A DNA stretch of 64,000 nt from Protopterus annectens (lineage: Eukaryota; Chordata; Ceratodontiformes; Protopteridae): NCBI RefSeq assembly GCF_019279795.1, contig NC_056727.1, positions 1,206,363,827 through 1,206,427,826 on the forward strand. The letters run 5' to 3'. The notes beneath the pieces were generated by a model. The model worked only from the letters and a program-made list of their open reading frames with translations. It was not told the origin of the DNA and did no database searches. Positions 27,111 through 39,544 of the stretch are shown piece by piece (position 1 is the first letter of the stretch; each line of letters starts with the position of its first letter). The translations under genes were made by a program, and so were the position numbers.

Positions 27111-27476
27111 CTTGCATGTTAAAATTAAAAGCTCTAGAAATATAGTTATTTCCATTGCATACACCTTTATAAAAAGTTTTTAATATTTTAAAATATTTTG
27201 AAATGTTTTATTTCTATCTGAAAAGATTTTCTCTTTGCTTCAACCTCATAAAAACTGTCTCTTTGTTATTGTTTGGTGGTTTGTTATTACATTATATTAT
27301 ATTATTGTTGGAATTTTTCAACATGCATTTAAGTTTTTGAAATTTGAATTTATTTACTTTAAATGAATTCAATTATGTATTTTTGTGTGGGTTATATGCA
27401 TTCTATAGGTGTTAAAATATATAATAAACCCAAGTTCACATTAGACAGCACATTATATAGAAAGGAAATTCATTTT

Positions 27477-27546
27477 GGAAGCTAAGCAGGGTTGGGCTTG
27501 GTTAGTACTTGGATGGGAACCACCTGGGAACACCAAGTGCTGGGGG
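27477..27546 (+). repeat. 5S rRNA-derived segment in the PLE terminal repeat
   Basis: GGAAGCTAAGCAGGGT, GGTTAGTACTTGGATGGGA and CCTGGGAACACCAAGTGCTG correspond to the second half of vertebrate 5S rRNA, including the internal control region (A box, intermediate element, C box). The first ~40 nt of 5S are missing. The left repeat keeps the same piece in inverted orientation, so it belongs to the element and is not a chance 5S pseudogene at the border. It might act as a Pol III promoter, which is inference. Confidence 0.85.
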
Positions 27547-27822
27547 AGTGTCTGGGGGAAGTGATGTCATTGCAGAAGGTGGTTACGTTATTGTTCTTTG
27601 CTATAAAACTTCCTGTGAAGTATGTAATAGTATCTAATTAAGTTTCAAACTATTGAGATGAAAGTGCTTATTGGATGTATATGTATTTTTTATGACTTTT
27701 TTGCTCATTAAATTGCATTTTTAATCTTCCCTTGTGAATGGGCCTTTGATAATACACCCATTTTGTGGATTTAATTGACTGGATATACAGAGTGAACTGC
27801 TGGGAACTGTGCGGAACACAGA
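27481..27822 (+). repeat. right inverted terminal repeat of the PLE
   Basis: Contains, in order, the 5S-like segment, a unique stretch, a decayed hammerhead core (CTAATTA at 27634-27640 and GAAA at 27660-27663) and the tail TGTGGATTTAATTGACTGG. A related tail is found at 62200-62220. Confidence 0.85.
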
Positions 27823-29190
27823 GAGTGTTTTTATTTTGTTGGTTTACGTTGTGATGCTGGTGTGAAGATTTTAAGCTTGTCTGTTATACAGGTCAGTGCA
27901 CGCTTTCATTGAAAGTAAAGAATAAAAATGAGAATGCTCTGACTAGTGGCTCAGATGACTGCTGGAGTCTGGTATGGAGGGAGGAAAGAAATGATGAAGC
28001 TTATATGCTTGTTTTTCCTAGTGAGGTAGGTATGGGGTAGGCTGAGTACACATGACTAGGGCTCGGAAGCACCGGTGGTAATGCTGAAACAATGCACTCT
28101 CAGAAGTGACATGTTGAGCTAGGCATCATAAGAGACACATTGGTGGGTCCCCTGCAGTGCCATTTCATGCCCACTGTGATGTAAACCCAGCTCATAAAAA
28201 GGGTTAGGGTTTATAGAAAAAAATCCATGGTGTGAGCAGCATATGTGATATTGCAGGTAATCTGGCATCCTCCACCTTTGTCAAAGCTGAATCCACCTCC
28301 CCTTCCAAGGCAGACCCACTCAGGAAGGACTACCAGTAGTGGAAGCAGGGAAATCGGGTGGTGCCTACCAACTCCAAAAATGAAGGATGGTGGAGTCCCA
28401 ATTATGATATTAATAAAATAATGTTACACAAAATATTCAAGTTAAACTGGGAAGGTTATAGGGAGAAGTAAAAAAATAAAGAAAAAAGAAGACAGAATAG
28501 TTTCTGTTACACATTGGTACAAGTATGCACTTTTATGAGTGGTGAATAAGTACAGCTAAAGTTGCAACATGGGAATTTGTGTGAGATGTCATGAAGCTGG
28601 AACACATTCAAAACATAGTGCTCAAGGTCACACCAGGGACTAGAAATGTAGAGATCCAGGTGTGTACCATTGTTGAAGAGATAGCATAAAGATAGACCTT
28701 ATGCATCATGCAAGTCACTATTACACAAAAATGGAACACATAGGAGCTACTACGCATGAGCAGTGCCAAAATACAGGCAACATAGGAGTCATTGCCAGGG
28801 CTTCTTATTTATTTATTTATTGATATATTTTTTTGCCATAGCAACTCATTGGTGACCCATTCATAGGGAGGCTGTATATATTGTAGGGATCATTTTGCAG
28901 GCTAAATGTCACACACAAAGTATTACTTTTTAGTGCAGTCTATGCTCCTTGATATCTCCAGATTGTTCCTATATCTTCTGTTGAAGAGACAAACAATGAC
29001 AAATGGAGTTTTGGGGATTTTCACCATAATATAAATTTTCTTGTGAATTCTGATAAAAGACAGATATCAGATGAATGCTAATGGTATTGAACTTTCTATA
29101 AAAGCATTATGGAGTGATCACATCAAAAACAATGTCTACCAATCACAAACAAAAGGTTTGGAGCAGCAGTTGAGTTCCAGTCTCAAACCA
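27823..29190. other. no gene seen
   Basis: AT-rich sequence without recognised motifs. Near 29197-29255 a plus-strand stretch reads VDQFKRKWEKYL, similar to LINE ORF2 C-termini, and may be a very old LINE end. Confidence 0.4.
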
Positions 29191-29579
29191 TAATGAGGAT
29201 GTCAGTAGACCAGTTTAAGAGGAAGTGGGAGAAATATTTGACTTTTCTTTAGTCTTACCTTTTCTTTTCGTACAAGAAGGAACACAAAAGTCTACTATGT
29301 TTTCATGATTTGAACCTAGTAATCACATCACACAAAATCACTACCAGAAAGTTGTCACCTCAAAATATCAGTTTTAACAATGAAAACAAATGTAGACATC
29401 TTTGCAGGAATGGTAAGCCTTACACCCCCATGTTGGGGGGCAGCACATCTTCAACCTTTGTTTCTGTGGTAACTCAAAGATTGCTTACCCTTGGCGGATG
29501 AAGAATACTTTGTTACCCACAAATTTTTTCATGTTGGTAGTATAGCTGCAATCTGCATCCAAACTGAATTTGAATAAAT

Positions 29580-30640
29580 GGTCCAATTAACCGAGTCTTG
29601 GCTACGCTACTTGTTGGTGCCCTCTCTGGACATAACATTATAACTAGTGGAGTATCACATGGATCAGTGCTAGGCCCCTCTCATGTTTATTTTAAATACA
29701 CTAAATCCCATATTCATGAAATGTGGCTGTGCACGTTTGCTGAAAACTGCAAGCTAGGCACTGTTGTCAGCGCATCAGCTGATACTAAACTGCTCCAAAA
29801 GGGGCTGAGATATGAAAATAACTGGTATACTGAAAATAGTCTCAAGCTAAATGCAAAAAATGTGGCAGAGTAGTGTTTGGCAAAAAAGCTGTCCCCACCT
29901 CATGTGTTATAGGTGGTAATCCTCTTCAAATAGATACCAACATAAGAGACCTCTGTACATATATAGATAACTCTCATTTGATCATGTTTCCACTGTAGTC
30001 AGGAAATCCTTTTTATTTGTCCCAGGTAATTTCCAAGGGAATATCTCCAAGATCCAAAGAAATCATTTCATCACTGTACTAGTCTGTTTTCAGAGCCATT
30101 ATCAAATACAATACCCCTTTGGTATGTACAAATCCAAGTATATTGCTTAACTGGAAATGCCTCAACATTTAAAAAGAAAATTTACAGGTCTTTAATCCTT
30201 CAACTACCCCAATATATTAGCACTACCGGCTGCTCTGAAGTGACCAGTGTCTCACTTTTTGAGCCATGAAAGATCCAATCCTATTTAGTCAATTATTTCT
30301 TCCCAAAACCACTGTCTCTACAAACACCTGCACATGGGACCTAAATTTATCCCAAGATTTGCTGGTGGGATAGGTTCTTAACTCAATGTATTCCAAGCCT
30401 GTGGAATAAGTTACCAGTACAAGTCACATGAGTACTACTCTGGCTGCCTTTAGGGCTAAGCTTGATGATTGGATGAGTAGACACACATTTACACAAGGGT
30501 TATCATGTACAGCCCTGTTTGGTTTGGGAGGTGGGCATTATTAAGTGCTCATAAAGGAAGGCAAGACTATGTAATTGTATCTTTTTAAAGGTGTAAACGG
30601 CTAGGCCTCTTATTGTTCCTGATTGCTTGCATAGTACTGT
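29580..30640 (+). mobile_element. strongly decayed CR1/L2-like LINE fragment
   Basis: Plus-strand pieces can be aligned by eye to the local LINE family: SGVSHGSVLGPS (motif B position), FAENCKLGTVV (motif C position, FADD mutated), NSLKLNAKN near 29840-29865, the K.A.D.WM C-terminal stretch near 30450, and a GGCTAGGCC tail near 30600. Each motif has substitutions and the frame breaks many times. This is an older copy or a divergent subfamily. Confidence 0.65.
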
Positions 30641-30861
30641 TCCTATGCTCCCCTGTTTCTACATTACTTGACATGATTAAGCTCTATGCTCCCATCCAAA
30701 ATGTCCAGAACAGCCTCAATGAGTTTATGGTATGTAGTGAAATTGTCAAAAACTAGACTAAAACACTGAATATGCTATACAAATGTAAAACTGTGCCATG
30801 CTATGACTTCTTAGTGCATAATATGTGTAGTAACTTGGACGAAGTAAAACAGCAAGGGAGC

Positions 30862-31111
30862 CATACATCTTAACTGTCTAGATTTTCACAGAATGTGCAG
30901 ATTTTTGACTATATTTTTACTCTTTTCCTCATAAAATTTGTGGTTTTCTGGCACGTTGCTGAGGATTGGAGTGACTAAATCATGATAAATATTTGAGTTT
31001 CAGACTTAATTGTCCCTCAGAAAATGCACGTGAACACAAATCCTGTTATTCTAGCAACTTTTAAGTTTATCAGAGTAGTATTTAAAATCTGTCTGTATTA
31101 TTGAGAGGTAT
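30862..31111 (+). mobile_element. MITE related to the hAT-like element at 55278
   Basis: Begins CCATACATCTTAACTGTC and ends TTGAGAGGTA. Internal stretches TCCTCATAAAAT, AAATCCTGTTATT and AGCAACTTTTAAGTTT are shared with 55278-55843. It lacks the SINE found inside that copy. Confidence 0.65.
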
Positions 31112-31424
31112 AAAGGGAGACCTTGGTAAATCTTCTGAGTGAAACTTTATTAGAAATCTCTGTGCTTCATGTCTCTCTCCGGAACTACTATCACTACTTG
31201 ACTACTTGACTAAAAGAAATGTTATGACAGTTACATGAATTTGGTGTGATGTCCACTAATAAGCCAATGAACACTTAAATGCCACATTGTAGGCACACAT
31301 AAGTCACAATCCATTAAATGTCTCTGTGACAGAAAATCTATCTTACATTACTTGACATGTGAGCTAGAAATAAAAAAAAAAATGTGAAGTGCCTGAAGAA
31401 GTCAGCAAAGCCTTCTGTAACTCA
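31112..31424. other. no gene seen
   Basis: Unassigned spacer before the minisatellite. Confidence 0.4.
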
Positions 31425-32735
31425 ATAGTATCACCAAATAAGCACAACTTGCCAGTACTCAAACCCAGAGTATTACCAAATAAGCACAGCTTATCAGTAC
31501 TCACATCCAGATTATTACCAAATAAGCACAGCTTTTCAGTACTCACATCCACAGTATTACCAGATAAGCACAGCTTGTCAGTAGTATTACCAAATAAGCA
31601 CAACTTATCAGTACTCACATCCAGATTATTACCAAATAAGCACAGCTTTTCAGTACTCACATCCACAGTATTACCAGATAAGCACAGCTTGTCAGTAGTA
31701 TTACCAAATAAGCACTGCTTGTCAGTACTCACATCCAGATTATTACCAAATAAGCAGAGCTTTTCAGTACTCACATCCACAGTATTACCAGATAAGCACA
31801 GCTTGTCAGTAGTATTACCAAATAAGCACATCTTATCAGTACTCACATCCAGATTATTACCAAATAAGCACAGCTTTTCAGTACTCACATCCATATTATT
31901 ACCAAATAAGCACAGTTTTCAGTACTCACATCCAGATTATTACCAAATAAGCACAGTTTATCAGTACTCACATCCAGATTATTACCAAATAAGCATAGCT
32001 TTTCAGTACTCACATCCACAGTATTACCAGATAAGCACAACTTGTCAGTAGTATTACCAAATAAGCACAGCTTATCAGTACTCACATCCAGATTATTACC
32101 AAATAAGCACATCTTGCTAATACTCACACCCAGAGTATTACCAAATAAGCACAGCTTGTCAGTACTCACATCCAAAGTAATACCAAATAAGCACAGCTTT
32201 TCAGTACTCACATCCACAGTATTACCAGATAAGCACAGCTTGTCAGTAGTATTACCAAATAAGCACTGCTTGTCAGTACTCACATCCACAGTATTACCGG
32301 ATAAGCACAGCTTGCCAGTAGTATTAGCAAATAAGCACTGCTTGTCAGTACTCACATCCAAAGTAATACCAAATAAGCACAGCTTTTCAGTACTCACATC
32401 CACAGTATTATCAGATAAGCACAGCTTGTCAGTACTCACATCCACATTATTACCAAATAAGCACATCTTGTTAATACTCACACCCAGAGTATTACCAAAT
32501 AAGCACAGCTTGTCAGTACTCACATCCAAAGTAATACCAAATAAGCACAGCTTTTCAGTACTCACATCCACAGTATTACCAGATAAGCACAGCTTGTCAG
32601 TACTCACATCCACAGTATTACCAAATAAGCACATCTTGCTAATACTCACACCCAGAGTATTACCAAATAAGCACAGCTTGTCAGTACTCACATCCAGAGT
32701 ATTACCAAATAAGCTGATATTTTAAGTACTCACAG
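31425..32735. repeat. 42-bp minisatellite with 30-bp variant and 114-bp higher-order unit
   Basis: About thirty tandem units of a 42-bp motif (ACCAAATAAGCACAGCTT, then a TCAGTACTCACATCC part). A 30-bp variant lacks TACTCACATCCA. In the first part the order 42-42-30 repeats exactly every 114 bp (the CCAGATAAGC variant starts at 31560, 31674 and 31788). Because 42 and 30 are both multiples of three, frames of 176-268 codons stay open on both strands, which explains the apparent repeat proteins without any gene. Confidence 0.95.
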
Positions 32736-33239
32736 ATTAACTTTTTGAAGAGTGATATTAGCTTCTGGGCTGTAGTGCAGATGTGAATGATGCCAAAATA
32801 TATTTCCAGACAGATGCAGTGACATTGATTACAGTAACCTGTCACTTAATTACTTCCCTTTCAAGAAACAATGTCATCTATAAAGGAAAGATCTTGTGCC
32901 CATCTCCTGCTCAGGCTGTTTTACTAATTTCAAAAATGCATCAGTCTGTAGACTTTTACAAGCCTACAGAAAACCCCCTATGCAAAAGTTCCCTCCAGCC
33001 TCAAGGTGGGCAAGATAACATAGACCTGGGGAAAATTTGAAGCCACCCAGCCAACTCTCTATGTTTGCCTTGAAGGTAGCAAGGATGCTACTGTGCTTGT
33101 TGTGCAGTGAAACTTGTTCCAGAAGTGAGGGATACATTGGAATATGAATCTATCACATCACTGTGTCTTGTTTATCTGATGATGAAGATTTAATTCCTTT
33201 AACCTGGTATTTCAATTTCTATTTCTTCTGTGAATGAAT
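32736..33239. other. no gene seen
   Basis: Unassigned AT-rich spacer. Confidence 0.4.
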
Positions 33240-35150
33240 AATAGGTCAGAGAGGATTGGATATTTCATAGCTCTAAAGGCTAGGCACATATTTCAATGGA
33301 AGAGTCTATAAAAGACTGAGTACAGACAGAGGGCTGCCAGTCATCCTGATAACTAAGATTTTTGAAGCCACTGATCTTTTTAGCTATGCATCTGTCAGGT
33401 GTCTCAAGTTGTGTAATATATTTACACAAATGCACGCCTAAAGGTGCGTTGTATTTAATACTGAGTCTGAGGAGATACAAGTAAAGGGGAATTAAGACGT
33501 CTTTGGATCTACTGGAGATGCTTTTGGAAATAAGGTGAGCCAGCTTAAAGACTTTCCAAACTATTGTGGAGACACAATGATCAACTGATAAAGAATGATC
33601 AACAAGGGTTCCTAGATCCCTTATGAACAATGACTGGAGAGGTATGTCACTGAAATGGTATGTGAAAATATTTTTTTTTTACCAAAATTAACTATGCTAC
33701 ATCTTTTTTTCACATTTATTTTAAGACCATTCTCCTTGCACTAGTTAATAAGATGGTCTAAACCCATGTTGGAGCAGTTGTGACTCAGTGGAAGATCAAA
33801 AAACAACACCTGATTTACAGTCATTTGCAAACTTTGATAACCATATGCCAGAAGCTTTTGCTCAAACACCTTTGAAATACATGCTGAAAAGGAGAGAGAC
33901 GAACACTAAGCCCTGTGGCACATCACTGGTAACTTTTTTGCTTTCAGAAGTAACACTTGCGACTCCACCTCATGGGTTCTGACAGATAACGAGTTAGCTT
34001 TCCGCTGCATAACATAAGGATTTATATTCAGATTTACAAGTCTGTCAATAATGTCTGCATGAGGAATAGTGTTAAAGGCCATGGCAGGGTCCACATATGC
34101 TGTATGCACTGCATAACCCCTATCCACTGCTTCAGTTACTTTTTCAAATAAATTAATTAGGGTAAATAGGCAGGGCCTTACTTAGACAAAGCCAAACTGA
34201 TAAGGGTCCAGTGTCAAGAGATGTGTAATGTTCAGATTAATGATCTGAGATAATACATTCCCCAGCTTAACATATGAGGCTAATGAGACCAATGAGTCTA
34301 TAGTGACCAAGGTCCATGGCTGAGCATTGCAATGGTTGATTTAAAGGCTTCATGAATGTAACCAGTGGACAGGCCTAGATTAAACAGGTTAAGTAGGAAT
34401 TTAGATAGGCCATATTTGACACTGATAATCAGGCAACCATGTATATTTTCTGGGCCCATGGATGAGGTGTTTATTGGCATTTGAGAGGACTAAAAGAACT
34501 TGTTCCATAGCAATTTAAAGGGGTGGATGTGGACTTTTGAATCTATGTAATAGCTAAAACTGTGGATGAAGTAAAATGTGCACCAGATTTATCATTTAGG
34601 ATATTAGCTACTTCCTTTGAGTCAGAGTGTGTAGTATTATTGTGGACTAGCTCCAAATGTTGTTGGTTGTTAAATCTTAACTTCTTGACATAGTTAAAGA
34701 AAGAGTACTTAGTTTTGGTTTCATCAACTATTTTAAGTTCATACTCAGCTTTGAGATCCCTAATGGTTCCCTAAAACTCTTTATTAGTTTGCTTGCATGT
34801 GCTATCTAGGTATGTAAAACAAGACCTCATACAAACATGAAGCAATTTCTTTCTCTTGTTATATAAGGTATTATATGAGTAGTCCACCACAAGAGTGTAG
34901 AAGTCAGAGGTATAGGCATCAGCTTTAGCAATGGGATCTGCTGGAGGAGGATTACAGTGGAATTTATTTAGGTCATCGAGTAACTGAAGAAGGTTTATTT
35001 TTACAAAGTTCTTAAACAAAGAGTTATTTACAGGGAAAGTACCACCAGTTTTAAAGTAACAGGTCAATAATTTATATCTGATTTCACAAGGCAAGATGAT
35101 GCATATGAAGCTATGCAAGAAGTAGTCATATTTGTAAGGACTGGGTCAAC
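33240..35150 (-). mobile_element. CR1/L2-like LINE, second subfamily, minus strand
   Basis: Minus-strand ORF2 remnants occur in the correct order: a linker between endonuclease and RT (35118-34771), MGPENIHGCL (RT start, about 34455), YVDPAMAFNTIPHADIIDRL (motif A, about 34100-34040), ENGLKINVKK near 33735, and FIRDLGTLVDHSLS with SSRSKDVLIPLY (33630-33480). The sequence differs from the plus-strand family in most residues (for example ISSRSKDVLIPLY against FSSRKKEVIIPLY), so it is a sister subfamily. Stops and shifts are frequent. It is 5'-truncated or continues too decayed beyond 35150. Confidence 0.8.
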
Positions 35151-36172
<1,022 letters not shown>

Positions 36173-36389
36173 GTTCTTGATAAACTGAAATGCTGCCATC
36201 AGCCCAGCTAGCTGGTATTTTGTAAATAATTATATGTCACTTGAAAATATTAATATGTTTTTTATAGAAATGTGACGCTGCCAGCCCACTTATCTGGAAT
36301 TTTGTAAATAATCATGTCATTTGTGAATATTAATATGATTTATATACTTGTCTTACAAATGTAAGAACTATATGTTATGTGTATATTAA

Positions 36390-38131
36390 ACTACTGATAT
36401 TGCCAACATATTGGCTGACAGGTTCAGTACGAATTTTACCCCCTTTTCACCCCCCTAAAGGGCCTATCACAATACCTAAGGAATACCAAGTCCCTATTAA
36501 CATGGCTACACAGGTAAAAAATGCACTGTCCAAAGCCAAGAATACAACTTCCATGGGACCTGATAATATCCATGGCTATGTTCTACATGAATTACAAAGT
36601 GAACTGGCACCACACCTGAGTACCCTGTTCAATCGCAGCCTCATTTCAGGCTTTGTTCCTACCAAACGGTGCACTGCTACAGTCATCCCACTCCACAAAG
36701 CGAGAGCAATTGCAGACCCTGAGAACTACCACCCCATTAGCCTGATGAGTCTGATATGTAAGGCTATGGAGCGCATTATTAAGGACCTTATAAATAAGGA
36801 CATAGGTAATCTCCAAACTCTGGACCCCATGCAGTATGGGTTTGTGAAAGGTAGATCATGCCTGCTCAACCTGATAGACTTCTTCGAGTCTGTCACCACA
36901 GCTGTGGATGAGAGCAAGTTAGTTAACACAGCCTACCTAGATCTTGCCAAGGCCTTAAACACCATCACTCACTCAGGAATCATAGATAGACTCACTAAAC
37001 TTGCATAAACCCCTATGTAATAAGATGGGTTGCCAACTGGCTCACTGATAGAACCCACATTGTGAAAGTAGCAGACTCCAAATCTGACTACCGACCAGTT
37101 ATAATTGATGTCCCACAGGGATCAGTCCTAGGTCCTCTCCTGTTTGGCATCTACTTCTCTGAAGTTCAAGCCAACACAAAGAGAGATTAAGTTCACAGAT
37201 GGTTGCAAAATGGTAGCCATTATTGATTCTCCAACTGATGTAGACATTCTACAAAAAGGCCTCACTGACACCAATGACTGGTGCCAGAACCATGGCCTTA
37301 AGCTCAATGCCAAAAAGTGCATTGTCATTCCCTCTGGGAAAAATTCGGTGCCCATGAACTACCACATAGATGGTAGTCCATTAAATATTGAAGGTGTGAT
37401 AAGAGACCTGGGACACAGGTTAACAGCAACCTCTCCTTTGATAACCACATTGCCACTGTAGTCAGAATGTCCTTCTATGTGGCACATCTCATTACAAAAG
37501 GTTTCTCATCCAGGAAGAAAGAGGTCATAATCCCTCTCTACTCGTTCCTCATTAGACCTATTATAGAATACAATACCCCATTTGGTATGTACCTCACTAG
37601 ACACCTACAACAACTGGAAAGGCCACAAAAATACCTCACTAAGAGGATCTTAGGCCTTAGACACATGCCCTATAGAGACAGACGCAAACAACTTCAGCTA
37701 TACTCTGTCTCTTATCGCCTACTTAGAGGTGATCCCTGCTTGACCTACAAAGCCATGTCTGACCTAGAGCTGCTAGATATCCTACACCTAAAGAAATCCC
37801 AATCCCTCCATGCCACATGCTCCAGGGACCTTAATCTCATTACCACAATAAACAGAACATGCTGGAGGGACATGTTCCTTACCCAGAGACTTCCCATACT
37901 CTTTAACAAACTTCCCATTCACGTCAAGCAGAGCACTTCACTGGCCTTCTTTAAGAGAAATCTTGATGAGTGGGTGGGCAATAGGAAGTTCACCTCGGGA
38001 TCACTTCAGTGGCCTTGCTTGACAGGGGCACTGGGAACTAACTTTGGGTGGCATAATGCTACGGAATCTTCTTGGGCTAGGCTTATTTAGGCTCCAACAC
38101 CATTAGCCTAGTACACACCTATGAACCTATG
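36390..38131 (+). mobile_element. CR1/L2-like LINE inserted in LTR copy 3
   Basis: The longest plus-strand copy of the family in this window. It opens in the linker (TDIANILADRFSTNF, about 36393-36437), includes the complete RT core and ends with CATTAGCCTAGTACACACC and CTATGAACCTATGA. The surrounding LTR sequence resumes directly afterwards. Confidence 0.85.
36393..38040 (+). pseudogene. LINE reverse transcriptase fragment
   Basis: MGPDNIHGYVLHELQSELAP, LISGFVPTKRCTATVIPLHK, NYHPISLMSLICKAMERII, GFVKGRSCLLNLIDFFESV and AYLDLAKALNTITHSGIIDR (motif A) are in one frame to 37005. After a deletion at 37000 come WVANWLTDRTHIVKVA and PQGSVLGPLLFGIYFSEVQA (motif B). A deletion near 37186 removes part of the catalytic FADD box, leaving FTDGCKMVA. 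The rest (37467-38090) includes SSRKKEVIIPLYSFLIRPII and FKRNLDEWVGNRKF. Loss of the catalytic aspartate and several shifts make it inactive. Confidence 0.85.
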
Positions 38132-39128
38132 ATGCAGAAGTGTGTGTTGAACTGTATGTTCTGTACTGAGTTTCAAGAAAGTAACCATAGTGTACCATAC
38201 TGGAAAAAAACAGAGTTAACTTGCAAGCTCTAAGAAAATAAGTGAATTGTTTTATGATTGTGTTTATCTCTCAGTTTCACTGAAGGCGAGAGGATGTCTA
38301 GAGCTAGAAGTTTCTTTCTATTGTCTTGTAACAGAAATAATTACTTGGTTTAAAATGTAAAAATGTTTAACTGTTTTATGACTTCCAGTTCCAGGCAAAC
38401 TTCTGAGAGGTATGTACTTCTCACACAGAGATGCTAAAATTTCTGTTGGTATCTGTTAGCCTGGGAACTGAAGGCAGGTGACAAATAGTGATGTCATCCA
38501 GCTGACCCAGCAGTGATGTTTTGATATTAATTTGGGAACTCTCTCAGAGACTGTGCACTTTGTATTTGTCTTTGGACCAGGAAACATCCATCTTCAGCAC
38601 TTCTGCCTTGCTAATAGTAAGTACCTAGGGAAAAGTATATTTTAGATATAGACAGGAATGTAGTAAAGATTAGTTTAGATGTTTTCTGTGTTTATTTGAG
38701 ACTGTCCTACAATGTTGTTTTAAAATATTTCCTGTGATTCTGAACTCTGAAGTGATTGTGTCTGTTATTGAGTATTGTCTTGTTCTTTTATTATTTATTA
38801 TTAAATATATTTAAACCTTTTAATTGTGGCTAGTTTGTTTAGAGATATTTAAGCTCTTAGAGTACTTGTATATGTATTTGGTGACACTGTATAGGCCACT
38901 TCTAAATAGCCTTAAAAGTCTTGGTCACACTTACCATTTGGATAATAGTAACTTCACACAGTAGGATTGGTCATCCTTTGGGAAGGACCTTAGAGTAGCT
39001 GAGCTGATAAGTAGTGGTTGGTGACAGTGATGACTACCTTATAGACTGGGCAGAAGGGGGTATAGCTAGTAAACCTGTGCCAGCCTTCCCCAGGGGTGTC
39101 TGTGTGTTTGTAAATAAATCAAATCTCA

Positions 39129-39131
<3 letters not shown>

Positions 39132-39220
<89 letters not shown>
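39132..39220. repeat. (TG)n inside LTR copy 3
   Basis: About 44 TG units at the same LTR position as 14245-14311 and 59617-59745. Confidence 0.95.
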
Positions 39221-39222
<2 letters not shown>

Positions 39223-39544
39223 CAGCTACTTGGGCAGGGACACGAAGCACTGGTTGGACAGAGAGGGTGCTGGAGGTTTTGGCTTGACCACTTGGCTGAG
39301 ATCTTAACCTTATAGCTGTGCCAGTGGGGTGTCTTCTAGGGGATCTGGAGAAAGAGGGAGAAACCAGCCCCAGACTGACTGTGATCCCTGTGTGCTCTTA
39401 AGGGAAATTGTACTTTACTGTGTGTGTACTTGTTATCCTCCCAATGAGCATGTCTCTCACTGGTGCTAGTGATGAGGATTGAGGCTGCTTGATTACTGGA
39501 CCAATGCAGGGGTGTCACAGTTCTGATAATGTTCATTTTGCAGA

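Larger units (their letters stand above)
25080..27822 (+). mobile_element. Penelope-like element flanked by long inverted repeats with a 5S-derived part
   Basis: A plus-strand PLE coding region (about 25440-27110) lies between inverted repeats 25080-25410 (left, inverted) and 27481-27822 (right). The repeats agree over about 330 bp, sharing AAAGGCCCATTCACAAG and GCAATGACATCACTTCC on the same reading. PLE copies are commonly 5'-truncated and preceded by an inverted piece of their own terminal repeat, which is what is seen. Each repeat carries a hammerhead-like motif and, at its inner edge, sequence from the 3' half of 5S rRNA. The reading frame is degraded by stops and frameshifts. Confidence 0.85.
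36178..39519 (+). mobile_element. solo LTR, copy 3 (TSD GTTCT), with LINE inside
   Basis: The first base follows GTTCT at 36173-36177 and the last (GGTGTCACA) precedes GTTCT at 39520-39524, an exact 5-bp TSD. The start TGATAAACTG departs from the TGTGA starts of other copies but keeps TG. Near the left end a ~90-bp unit (CAGCCCAGCTAGCTGGTATT type) is present twice in tandem. A LINE copy occupies 36390-38131, so the LTR proper is about 1.6 kb. An internal (TG)n lies at 39132-39220. Confidence 0.75.

Noticed and set aside
27477-27546. 5S rRNA gene
   Set aside because: Only the 3' half is present, with substitutions, and it is part of a PLE terminal repeat found twice in inverted orientation.
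31389-32725. Apparent repeat proteins of 176-268 residues on both strands
   Set aside because: Both strands are open because the repeat units are 42 and 30 bp, multiples of three with no stop. There is no upstream signal and no domain.
31425-32735. CRISPR array
   Set aside because: Units are continuous tandem repeats without unique spacers, in a eukaryotic repeat-rich context.
36379-37008. Host gene encoding a 209-residue protein
   Set aside because: The sequence is LINE reverse transcriptase, repeated at 8.4 and 19 kb.
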